Shown: positions 1-6,307 of the stretch, one piece after another | Numbering within the stretch: position 1 is the first letter of the stretch | Layout: every line of letters begins with the position of its first letter | Origin: Clostridiales bacterium | GTDB lineage: Bacteria; Bacillota; Clostridia; Oscillospirales; Oscillospiraceae | Assembly (NCBI GenBank): GCA_020861055.1 | Contig: JAJBTD010000033.1 | Location: 1 to 21,334, forward strand | Length of the DNA stretch: 21,334 nt | Direction of reading: 5' to 3' | Translations under genes and position numbers: made by a program | Notes under the pieces: model-generated | What the model was told of the DNA's origin: nothing | The model's input: the letters and a program-made list of their open reading frames with translations, nothing else | Database searches by the model: none

Positions 1-458
1 ATCATGGCGGGGATCTCCGCCGCATTGACGATGTCCAGCTGTCCGTCGCCGATGATGTCGATGTCGGCCTGATAGCACCCCCCGAAACGGCCCCGCTGGG
101 CCCGCTCTCCCCGGTAGACCTTGCCGATCTGATACCGGCGGAAGGGGAAGGAGAGCTGACCGTAGTTCATGGCCACATATTTCGCCAGGGGAACGGTCAG
201 GTCAAACCGGAGGGCCAGGCTGTCGTCCTTGTCGCTTTTCATGTTGTAGTTGGAGACGGAGTAGATCTGCTTTTCCGTCTCTCCGCCGCCCTTGGCCAGC
301 AGGACCTCGGACGCCTCGATAATGGGGGTGTCCAGAGGGGTGAAGCCGTAGAGGGAGTAGGTGCGGCGAAGGGTCTCCATCATCCGCTCCATCTGCTGCT
401 GGGGGGCGGGAAGAAGCTCCATAAAGCCGGAGAGGGTCCGGGGTTTCAGCTTTGCCAT
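1..458 (-). CDS. hisS: Histidyl-tRNA synthetase, N-terminal part (gene runs off the left edge)
   Basis: Class II aminoacyl-tRNA synthetase that charges tRNA-His with histidine in the cytosol. The visible 152 residues begin MAKLKPRTLSGFMELLP, a typical HisRS N-terminus. They contain the substrate-loop segment LRFDLTVPLAKYVA (about residues 84-97) and the motif 2 region FRRYQIGKVYRGER (about 106-119) followed by GRF and YQADIDIIG. The ATG at 458 is preceded by AGGA about 8 bases upstream. The C-terminal catalytic part (motif 3) and the anticodon-binding domain lie outside the window, so intactness cannot be judged. The HisRS-like paralogue HisZ is the alternative, but the conserved motif 2 arginine and the well-kept RFDLTVP loop favour a true synthetase. 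The mgsA-like terminator just upstream indicates a separate transcription unit; I could not pick a clear promoter in the 50 bases between. Confidence 0.87.
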   Translation of the reverse strand, partial: MAKLKPRTLSGFMELLPAPQQQMERMMETLRRTYSLYGFTPLDTPIIEASEVLLAKGGGETEKQIYSVSNYNMKSDKDDSLALRFDLTVPLAKYVAMNYGQLSFPFRRYQIGKVYRGERAQRGRFGGCYQADIDIIGDGQLDIVNAAEIPAM

Positions 459-512
459 AGGGATCGTCCTTTCGTGGATAGGGTATCAGGCAGCGTCATC
501 CGCTGTCTGCGG

Positions 513-540
513 CAAAATCGCCCGGAGCTGCTCCGGGCGA
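513..540 (-). terminator. Intrinsic terminator of the minD / mgsA-like unit
   Basis: Read on the minus strand, a perfect 9-bp GC stem (CGCCCGGAG / CTCCGGGCG, 519-539, 3-base loop) is followed by ATTTTGCC. It lies about 29 bases after the mgsA-like stop codon and separates that unit from hisS. Confidence 0.8.
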
Positions 541-568
541 AAAGGGCATAGTGAGAGCGCAGAGGGGA

Positions 569-985
569 TTAGAGGATCATTTTCTTTTTCTGGGGACGGA
601 TGATATCCCGCCAGTCCAGGTCGCCTCTGGCCAGGCCGTGGATGAGCATTTCCGCCGTGGCGATGTTGGTGGCGATGGGGATATTGTTGATATCGCACAG
701 GTGGCAGATATAGCGGAGATCGTCCTCATAGGCGTCGTTTTTCGGGCCGGTGAAAAAGAGTACCATGTCGATCTCATCATAGGAGATGCGCGCGCCGATC
801 TGCTGACAGCCGCCGTGGTCGTGGGTCAGAAGGAGCTGGATGTCCAGGCCGGTGGCCTCGGCCACCATGCGGCCCGTAGTGTGGGTGGCGCAGACGTTGT
901 GCTTGGCCAGAATACCGCAATAGGCGATGCAGAACTGAACCATCAGCTCCTGGCGGTTTTCATCACTCATCAATGCTATATTCAT
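569..985 (-). CDS. Methylglyoxal synthase-like protein lacking canonical catalytic residues
   Basis: The 138-residue protein aligns end to end with methylglyoxal synthase (MgsA, dihydroxyacetone phosphate to methylglyoxal plus phosphate, about 150 residues). Shared features are the ATxTTG phosphate-loop segment (residues 33-38), EATGLDIQ (43-50), GGxQQIGARI (58-67), IDMVLFF (72-78) and NIPIATNIATAEMLI (101-115). Against the E. coli enzyme as I recall it, the catalytic base Asp71 (GGDQQ) is Cys60, Asp91 is Gly80, His98 is Tyr87 and His19 is Asp8; Gly46 of TGTTG is His35. The threonines of the phosphate loop and an acidic residue at the Asp101 position remain. So the fold is secure but the classical reaction is doubtful. 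It could be a binding or regulatory MGS-like domain, or a divergent enzyme. Start at 985 has AGGAGG 6-7 bases upstream. It follows minD by 29 bases and is probably co-transcribed with it. Confidence 0.8.
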   Translation of the reverse strand: MNIALMSDENRQELMVQFCIAYCGILAKHNVCATHTTGRMVAEATGLDIQLLLTHDHGGCQQIGARISYDEIDMVLFFTGPKNDAYEDDLRYICHLCDINNIPIATNIATAEMLIHGLARGDLDWRDIIRPQKKKMIL

Positions 986-1014
986 ACTTTCCTCCTCTGT
1001 GCGCCGGGAGGCGG

Positions 1015-1752
1015 TCAGATGCGCATCGGCGGCACCCGTTGTCCCAGCAGACGTTTTGAGATATTAAAATAGGCCCTGGCAGCGCCGTTTTTGCTGTATA
1101 GCGTCAGGGGCGTTCCCTGACTGGCGGCCAGCGTGACCTTTGGATCTTCGGGAATAATGCCGATCAGCGGCAGACCCAGAGCGTCCATGGCGTCGTCCAC
1201 ATTGGTATGGGTCTTGCGGAGAAAGCGGCGGGTGATTCGATTCACCGCCAAATGAATGGGAACCTTTCGCTCCCGGAGGAGCCGCACAGCGGACTGAGCG
1301 GAGCGAAGGGAGGCGGGGTCGGTGGTGGAGACGATGATCGCCCGGTCAGCGGCACAAATTGCCAGCTGGAACCCGGAGCCGATGCCCGCCGGGCAGTCGA
1401 TGAGGCAGAAGTCGTAAGTTTGTTTGGCCTGCTCCAACAGAGCGGCCATACCCGACTGGGTGAGCGCTTCCTTTGGCAGAGAGATGGAGGCGGGGAGCAG
1501 AGACAGGTTGGGAAGCTTCGGATGGACGGCGGCGGCCCGTTCCAGGGAGCAGCGCCCCTGGAGTACGTCGGTGACATCCATCATGGCGATATCGCTCATC
1601 CCAAGAGAGAGATCCAGATTGCGCAGTCCGATATCCATATCGATACACAGAACCCGCTTGCCCATAGAGGCCAGGCAGGAGGCAACGCCGGCGGTCAACG
1701 AGGATTTTCCCGTCCCGCCCTTTCCGGATGTGACGACGATCGCAGTGCCCAT
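1015..1752 (-). CDS. minD: Septum site-determining ATPase MinD
   Basis: ParA/MinD-family ATPase that binds the membrane as an ATP dimer and positions the division septum. Visible motifs: deviant Walker A GKGGTGKSS (residues 10-18) with signature Lys11 and catalytic Lys16; the switch I segment DMDIGLRNLDLSLG, which is diagnostic of MinD; the switch II segment LIDCPAGIGSG. The last 20 residues (ARAYFNISKRLLGQ...) resemble the amphipathic membrane-targeting helix. I chose the ATG at 1752 (245 residues) rather than the in-frame ATG at 1764 because GGAGG at about 1759-1763 would lie inside the longer frame and is ideally spaced for the downstream start. Length is slightly under the usual 260-270. 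Neither minC nor minE is adjacent. A SigA-like promoter lies just upstream and the mgsA-like gene follows. Confidence 0.9.
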   Translation of the reverse strand: MGTAIVVTSGKGGTGKSSLTAGVASCLASMGKRVLCIDMDIGLRNLDLSLGMSDIAMMDVTDVLQGRCSLERAAAVHPKLPNLSLLPASISLPKEALTQSGMAALLEQAKQTYDFCLIDCPAGIGSGFQLAICAADRAIIVSTTDPASLRSAQSAVRLLRERKVPIHLAVNRITRRFLRKTHTNVDDAMDALGLPLIGIIPEDPKVTLAASQGTPLTLYSKNGAARAYFNISKRLLGQRVPPMRI

Positions 1753-1772
1753 AATAACCTCCATACAATGGA

Positions 1773-1802
1773 ATTATAACACAGTGGAAAAGGGAGATTC
1801 AA
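1773..1802 (-). promoter_or_regulatory. SigA-type promoter for minD
   Basis: On the minus strand TTGAAT (1797-1802) and a perfect TATAAT (1773-1778) are separated by 18 bases. The -10 lies about 20 bases upstream of the chosen minD start, so the leader would be very short. It sits between the rsmG stop and minD and would give minD its own transcription. Confidence 0.68.
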
Positions 1803-1825
1803 GAACTTTATGTGATAAAACGGTG

Positions 1826-2527
1826 TCAAAGCGGTGACTTTTTCATTTGTGCGAACCGGCGGGGGTATTTTGCCGGGGTCGGACGGACCTTTTCCACCCG
1901 CACGACGCAGTGAGTGACCTCCGTCTCCGGGATGGTGTAGACAAAATCCTGCCGGAGCTGCCCGCCCAGAATGGAGACGCACCGTCCGGCGGCATTTTTC
2001 TCCTCCCGGCAGTCCGGCCCCTTCATGGCAAGAAATACGCCGCCGGGCCGGAGAAAGGGCAGACACAGCTCGCACAGCATCCCCAGGTCGGCCACCGCGC
2101 GGGAGGTGACGATGTCGAACTGCTCCCGAAGCTCCTCCGTCCGGGCCAGCTCCTCCGCCCGGCCGTGGATAGCAGTCACGTCGGCGGCCCCCAGCTCCGG
2201 GGCGATCTGCCGGAGCCAGGAGATGCGCTTGCCCAGGCTGTCCAGCAGGGTGAGGGAGACAGTCGGCTCCACCAGCCGCAGCACCAGGCCGGGAAAGCCT
2301 GCGCCGGTACCCACGTCAAGCACCCGCTTTCCCACAAAGTCCGCTGCGAGGAGCAGGGCGGCGGAGTCCAGCATATGAAGCCGGGCCACCTGGTCCGGGT
2401 CGGTGATGGCGGTGAGATTCATGTACCGGTTCTGTTCCAGCAGGAGATCGGTATATTGTTCCAGCTGGGGGATGGAACCGGTAGGGAGAGAGAGAGCCTC
2501 CAGGCCGCGGGTGAGGATGTCGTTCAT
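1826..2527 (-). CDS. rsmG: 16S rRNA (guanine-527-N7) methyltransferase RsmG (GidB)
   Basis: SAM-dependent methyltransferase that modifies G527 of 16S rRNA. The 233-residue protein has the classical RsmG opening (MNDILTRGLEAL, then a helical N-terminus with QNRYMNLTAI), motif I VLDVGTGAGFPGLVL (about residues 69-83), the acidic/SRAVA segment TSRAVADL, and a C-terminus ending KYPRRFAQMKKSPL as in the family. An upstream in-frame extension to 2689 is open but the ATG at 2527 has AAGGAG about 6 bases upstream and matches the family start. rsmG usually sits beside noc/parA/parB near the origin; here it is separated from them by serS, mscL and two small genes. No T-tailed terminator is seen between it and minD. 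Confidence 0.95.
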   Translation of the reverse strand: MNDILTRGLEALSLPTGSIPQLEQYTDLLLEQNRYMNLTAITDPDQVARLHMLDSAALLLAADFVGKRVLDVGTGAGFPGLVLRLVEPTVSLTLLDSLGKRISWLRQIAPELGAADVTAIHGRAEELARTEELREQFDIVTSRAVADLGMLCELCLPFLRPGGVFLAMKGPDCREEKNAAGRCVSILGGQLRQDFVYTIPETEVTHCVVRVEKVRPTPAKYPRRFAQMKKSPL

Positions 2528-2586
2528 GGAATACTCCTTGGAGAATAGATAATAGAGAACTGGGAAAAATAGGAAACCACATTTTC

Positions 2587-2638
2587 TCACAGGTCGCCAA
2601 AGGCCGAACAGGGGAAATTGCCCGTGTCCGGCCTGTGA
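2587..2638 (-). terminator. Long imperfect hairpin upstream of rsmG; possible terminator or leader structure
   Basis: TCACAGG (2587-2593) can pair with CCTGTGA (2632-2638), and GGCCG (2602-2606) with CGGCC (2629-2633). The two outer pairings compete for bases 2632-2633. On the minus strand the inner hairpin is followed by only three T residues, so it is at best a weak terminator for the preceding small membrane gene. Confidence 0.35.
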
Positions 2639-2666
2639 CGACGCTGTGAAATTACCTCCGGAGAGT

Positions 2667-2963
2667 TCAGAAGCCAAGTGCGGCGGCAACCTGCTGGATA
2701 CCCAGCAGCAGCATGAGCAGAGCGGCGACGGTGCAGCCGACGCCCAGCAGCAGATAGACCGCCGGATTGCCGGGACCGTCCGCGTGGATGACCTTCCACC
2801 GGTTGTTGAAGCACTGGGCGGCCATCCCCCCGCAGAGGGGAAAGAGCATAATACCGGTAATGCCGCTCATGAGGGTGGTGGTGGCGATCCAGTAGGTGGA
2901 CAGGAGGACGATGATAATCATGTAGACCACGCCCACCATGGCCCAGATCCGCTTATTTTCCAT
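2667..2963 (-). CDS. Small three-helix membrane protein, function unknown
   Basis: I do not recognise a family. The 98 residues show three probable membrane segments: about 8-28 (VGVVYMIIIVLLSTYWI), 32-50 (LMSGITGIMLFPLCGGM) and 68-95 (AVYLLLGVGCTVAALLMLLLG), joined by a short polar loop containing FNNRWKVIHADG. There is no signal-peptide cleavage pattern and no catalytic motif. The start at 2963 lies inside the mscL end (11-base overlap, ATGGAAAATAA containing the mscL TAA), and AGGAG for this gene is within the last mscL codons. This indicates translational coupling with the mechanosensitive channel. The reading frame is credible from the ribosome site and the hydrophobic pattern; any role alongside MscL is inference. 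Confidence 0.72.
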   Translation of the reverse strand: MENKRIWAMVGVVYMIIIVLLSTYWIATTTLMSGITGIMLFPLCGGMAAQCFNNRWKVIHADGPGNPAVYLLLGVGCTVAALLMLLLGIQQVAAALGF

Positions 2964-3357
2964 TCTTCTCCTGTTCCTGCTGCTTCAGCAGATCCCGGAT
3001 CTCGGTCAGCAGCTCCTCAGTGGTGGGACCGGCAGGCGCCTCAGGGGCGGGCTCCTCCTCCTTTTTGGGGGTGATCTTGTTGACCACCTTGACGATCCAG
3101 AATACCACAAAAGCGGTGATGAGGAAGGTAATAATGGCGTTGATGACGGCTCCAATGCCAAAGGGGCCGACGGTGATGGAGGAAAAATCCGCCTCGCCCA
3201 TGATCAGGGCGATAATGGGAGTCAGCAGATTCTCCACGATAGAGGTGACAATGGCGGTGAATGCAGAGCCTACCACAACGCCAACGGCCATATCCAGGAC
3301 GTTGCCCCGCATGATAAATGCCTTGAATTCATCGATCCAGCTCGGTTTTTTGCTCAT
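2953..3357 (-). CDS. mscL: Large-conductance mechanosensitive channel MscL
   Basis: Homopentameric membrane channel that opens under high membrane tension and releases solutes during osmotic downshock. The 134-residue protein has the standard N-terminal amphipathic helix with FKAFIMRGNVLDMAVGVVVG (residues 11-30), where the first transmembrane helix begins, the periplasmic loop with GEADFSSITVG (54-64), and a second helix around 68-93 (GIGAVINAIITFLITAFVVFWIV). A charged cytoplasmic helix ends it (LLTEIRDLLKQQEQEKNGK) after a Pro/Glu-rich linker. Length matches the family. Start 3357 is the family start (MSKKPSWIDEFKAF); the ribosome site is modest (GAGGG). It is followed without a gap by the small membrane gene whose start overlaps its stop. 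Confidence 0.95.
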   Translation of the reverse strand: MSKKPSWIDEFKAFIMRGNVLDMAVGVVVGSAFTAIVTSIVENLLTPIIALIMGEADFSSITVGPFGIGAVINAIITFLITAFVVFWIVKVVNKITPKKEEEPAPEAPAGPTTEELLTEIRDLLKQQEQEKNGK

Positions 3358-3443
3358 TGAGCGTGCCCTCTTTCTGATTCTTTCGTGATAGCAGAAGATT
3401 CGCTATTCGTTTCCGTGATAGATACGGGCGCAGTCAGACGGAG

Positions 3444-3842
3444 TTACTGCGCATCCTCGGCGGCGGCCTCGTCAGCCACCTCTACGGTGACGTCAACCTC
3501 TACCTGAGCCTCTTCGGCGACCTCAGGAGCGGCAGTCTCTTCCGCAGCTGCGTCGTCGTCGGCCTCCTCAGCGGGAGCCTCCTCAGCGGCGGCCTCCTCG
3601 GTGGGAGCGTCCTCATCGGCAGCCTCCTCAGCGGGGGCCTCCTCCTTCTCCTTGCCGATGAAGGGGAGCAGCTCCATGGTGTAGGTGTCCTCCTCCTCGC
3701 CGGGAGTCTTTTTCAGGTTCCAGAGCAGGCCGCCCAGCTCCATTTCGCCGGACTCCTTGTCAGACTTGAAGTGATAGGGGATCAGGCTGGCAGCCAGGGC
3801 GACGGCTCCGGCGGCTCCGATGACTTTGACGATCTTTTTCAT
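3444..3842 (-). CDS. Glu/Ala-rich acidic protein with an N-terminal membrane helix, unknown function
   Basis: Not assignable to a known family by reading. The 132 residues have three parts: MKKIVKV plus a small-residue hydrophobic stretch (about 8-21, IGAAGAVALAASLI) that would serve as a membrane anchor or uncleaved signal; a middle part with HFKSDKESGEMELGGLLWNLKKTPG and MELLPFIGKEKEE; and a tail of about 65 residues made almost only of Glu, Ala, Asp, Pro and Thr with degenerate EEAPAEEA repeats. The middle part is the most gene-like and may be the conserved core. I chose ATG 3842 over the GTG at 3854 because AGAGGTG overlaps the latter and is correctly spaced for the former. It lies between serS and mscL with about 90-120 bases free on each side, so it may be a single-gene unit. 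Confidence 0.65.
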   Translation of the reverse strand: MKKIVKVIGAAGAVALAASLIPYHFKSDKESGEMELGGLLWNLKKTPGEEEDTYTMELLPFIGKEKEEAPAEEAADEDAPTEEAAAEEAPAEEADDDAAAEETAAPEVAEEAQVEVDVTVEVADEAAAEDAQ

Positions 3843-3962
3843 TTTGTGAAGCACCTCTTTTGTCTTCTTTTTGTGTGTGGTGTGGAACGGTACGGGACAG
3901 GGGGTGGAAGCTGCATATCAGAAAAGCGCTGGGCTTATGCTGACGGGATGATGAAATGGAGC

Positions 3963-5357
3963 TCAATCCTGAGGCGGAATATAGGTCTTGGCCTTCTCCA
4001 GCTTGGACTTTCCGCCCATATAGGGCCGCAGGGCTTCGGGGATGTCCACGGAGCCGTCGGCGTTGAGGTTGTTCTCCAGGAAGGCGATGAGCATACGGGG
4101 CGGGGCGACGCAGGTGTTGTTCAGGGTGTGGGCCAGCTGGTTTACCGTCTTGACCTTCTTTTTGCCCTTCTTGTCCACCGTCTCCACCTGCTGACTGTAG
4201 CGGATGCCCAGCCGCCGGGCCTGGGCGTCGCCCAGGTTGGAGCAGGAGCAGACCTCAAAATATTTCTGCTGCCGGGGGGACCAGGCCTCGATGTCACAGC
4301 TCTTGACCTTCAGATCGGCCAGGTCGCCGGAACAGCACTCCAGCTGCCGCACCGGGATATCCAGGGAGCGGAACAGGTCTACGGAGTTTCTCCACAGCTT
4401 CTCGTACCAGTCCATGGACTCCTCCGGCTTGCAGATGACGATCATCTCCTGCTTCTCAAACTGGTGGATGCGGTAGACGCCCCGCTCCTCCAGACCGTGG
4501 CTGCCCTTTTCCTTGCGGAAGCAGGGGGAATAGGAGGTCAGGGTCAGGGGCAGCTCCTGCTCCGGGATAATCTGTCCGTTGAACCGGGCGATCATGGAGT
4601 GCTCCGAGGTACCGATGAGGTACAGATTGTTTTTGGGGTCGGTGACGGTGGGGTCGTCGATCTTGTACATCATGGCGTCCATCTCCGGGAAGGACATGAC
4701 CCCCTCCACCATCTCTCCCCGGATCATATAGGGGGGGATGACATAGGTGAAGCCCCGGTCGATCATAAAATCTCTGGCATAGGCCAGCACCGCCTCGTGG
4801 AGCCGGGCGATGTCGCCAATGAGATAGTAGAACCCGGTGCCGGAGACTCTCCGGGCGCTGGTCAGGTCGATGCCTGCAAAGGAGGCCATGATGTCGGTGT
4901 GATAGGGGATGGGAAAGTCGGGCACCTTCGGCTCCCCGAACCGCTGCACCTCCACGTTGCAGGAGTCGTCCGGACCGATGGGAACGGAGGGATCAATGAT
5001 GTTGGGGATGACCAGCATGATCTCCCGCACCTTGGCGTCCAGCTCGGACTGCTTCGCCAGCAGGGACTCCCGCTCCTGGGCCTCGGCAGTGACCTGGGCG
5101 GAGAGCTGGGCGATTTTCGCCTCATTTTCCTCCGCCAGAGCGGGATTTTTCTTGGCCTGTCCCTTGAGCATCCCGATCTGCTTGGAGATGTTGTTTCGGT
5201 TGGCCAGCAGGGCCTCGGCGGCCTGCTTGGCTTCCAGGCTCTGGGCATACAGGTCGATGACCTGGTCTACCAGGGGGAGCTTCTCCTCCTGGAACTTGTT
5301 TTTGATATTCTGCTTGACGATGTCGGGGTTGTCCCGGACAAACTTGATATCCAGCAT
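3963..5357 (-). CDS. serS: Seryl-tRNA synthetase
   Basis: Class II synthetase that charges tRNA-Ser (and tRNA-Sec where present). The 464-residue protein has the long antiparallel coiled coil that grips the tRNA variable arm (about residues 30-115), the serine-pocket TSE (250-252), motif 2 around FRKEKGSHGLEERG (280-293) with HQFEKQE (298-304), a SCSNLGDAQARR segment (371-382) and motif 3 with Arg421. Two differences from the common bacterial type stand out: a Lys-rich insertion (KKGKKKVK, about 396-403) and motif 3 reading CVAPPRMLIAFLEN instead of the usual GxAVGRTLVAILEN. Total length exceeds the usual 425. Start 5357 follows parB by 31 bases with AAGGAG about 11 bases upstream, so it is probably read from the parAB transcript. 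No T-box leader fits in that gap. Confidence 0.95.
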   Translation of the reverse strand: MLDIKFVRDNPDIVKQNIKNKFQEEKLPLVDQVIDLYAQSLEAKQAAEALLANRNNISKQIGMLKGQAKKNPALAEENEAKIAQLSAQVTAEAQERESLLAKQSELDAKVREIMLVIPNIIDPSVPIGPDDSCNVEVQRFGEPKVPDFPIPYHTDIMASFAGIDLTSARRVSGTGFYYLIGDIARLHEAVLAYARDFMIDRGFTYVIPPYMIRGEMVEGVMSFPEMDAMMYKIDDPTVTDPKNNLYLIGTSEHSMIARFNGQIIPEQELPLTLTSYSPCFRKEKGSHGLEERGVYRIHQFEKQEMIVICKPEESMDWYEKLWRNSVDLFRSLDIPVRQLECCSGDLADLKVKSCDIEAWSPRQQKYFEVCSCSNLGDAQARRLGIRYSQQVETVDKKGKKKVKTVNQLAHTLNNTCVAPPRMLIAFLENNLNADGSVDIPEALRPYMGGKSKLEKAKTYIPPQD

Positions 5358-5388
5358 AGGTGTCTGGCTCCTTCTCTTCTCTCGTTGG

Positions 5389-6273
5389 TTACCTATCCCG
5401 TTTGGGGAGACGGTGCAGCGCTTCCAGCAGATCGTTCAGGTCGTCCACGCCGTAATATTCCAGCTCCAGACGGCCCTTCCGCTTGCCGGAGACGATTTTG
5501 ACCCGGCGGCCCAGACTGTTCTCCAGCTCCCTTGCGGCGGCGGCGGAGTAGTCCACCTCCGGAACGGTCTGTTTCTTCGGCTCCTCCTGACGGGCGTTGC
5601 GGTTGAGCTGCTTGACCAGCTCCTCCGTCTGACGGACGGAGAGCTGCCGCTGGGCCACCTTGTCCGCAGCCGCTTTCATCTCTCCGGGGTCAGACAGGCC
5701 CAGCAGCGCCCTGGCGTGCCCGGCGGAGAGAATGTCCGCCTCCACATACTCAGTTAATTCTTTGGGGAGTGCCAGCAGCCGGACGGCGTTGGCAATCGCC
5801 GGACGGGATTTCCCCACCTGCCGGGCGACCTCCTCCTGGGTCATGCCGTAGTCGTGAATCAGGGTCTGATAGCCCTTTGCCTCCTCCATAGGGTTCAGGT
5901 CCTCCCGCTGGAGGTTTTCAATCAGTCCCAGCTCCATGGCCTTCCGGTCGTCTGCCTCCAGGACGATGACCGGAATTTCCTCCAGTCCTGCCTCACGGGC
6001 GGCCCGCCAGCGGCGCTCCCCGGAGATGATCTGATAATAGCCGGAGGCCATCAGCCGGACGTTGATGGGCTGCAAAATGCCGTGGAGCCGGACGGACTCT
6101 GTGAGGTCGGCAAGGCTCTCCTCGTTGAACTGCTTTCTGGGCTGGTCCTGGTTGGGGCGGACCTTCTCAATGGGAAGAGTGGAGACCCCCTCCTGTTCCG
6201 GCTGAGAGGCCGCTTCGCCCAGGAGAGCGTCCAGCCCCCGGCCCAGACCGGAGGCCATCGTTCGCTTTGCCAT
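5389..6273 (-). CDS. parB: Chromosome partitioning protein ParB (Spo0J)
   Basis: CTP-dependent DNA clamp that loads at parS, spreads and recruits SMC; works with ParA in origin segregation. The 294-residue protein opens with the family signature KRTMASGLGRGLDALLG (residues 3-19), whose arginine stimulates ParA ATPase. It then has the N-terminal CTP-binding domain with GERRWRA (85-91) and ENLQRE (120-125), the helix-turn-helix (about 144-166) with SRPAIANAVRLL, and the SAGHARAL segment typical of ParB rather than Noc. A C-terminal dimerisation domain follows (LELEYYGVDDLNDLLEALHRL). I took ATG 6273 (GAGGTGA about 10 bases upstream) because the longer frame starts at a TTG inside parA. It follows parA by 34 bases: same operon. 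Confidence 0.95.
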   Translation of the reverse strand: MAKRTMASGLGRGLDALLGEAASQPEQEGVSTLPIEKVRPNQDQPRKQFNEESLADLTESVRLHGILQPINVRLMASGYYQIISGERRWRAAREAGLEEIPVIVLEADDRKAMELGLIENLQREDLNPMEEAKGYQTLIHDYGMTQEEVARQVGKSRPAIANAVRLLALPKELTEYVEADILSAGHARALLGLSDPGEMKAAADKVAQRQLSVRQTEELVKQLNRNARQEEPKKQTVPEVDYSAAAARELENSLGRRVKIVSGKRKGRLELEYYGVDDLNDLLEALHRLPKRDR

Positions 6274-6307
6274 AGAGATAGGCTCACCTCGCTTTGTTCT
6301 GATATCG

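Noticed and set aside
465..485. GTGGATAG near the hisS start as a DnaA box
   Set aside because: Two mismatches to TTATCCACA and no cluster of further boxes in the window, so there is no evidence of oriC itself here.
2528..2689. 54-residue N-terminal extension of RsmG
   Set aside because: ATG 2527 has a well-placed AAGGAG and matches the family start; the extension runs through a hairpin region.
3560..3650. Repeated GCCTCCTC units as a possible CRISPR or minisatellite
   Set aside because: The units are degenerate, follow the codon phase and encode Glu/Ala repeats; there are no spacers.
3771..5501. Long plus-strand open frame (576 codons) over serS and the start of parB
   Set aside because: It is exactly antisense to a clear synthetase gene, has GC-rich shadow composition (Gly/Leu/Asp/His runs) and no ribosome site. 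It is a by-product of high-GC codon use.
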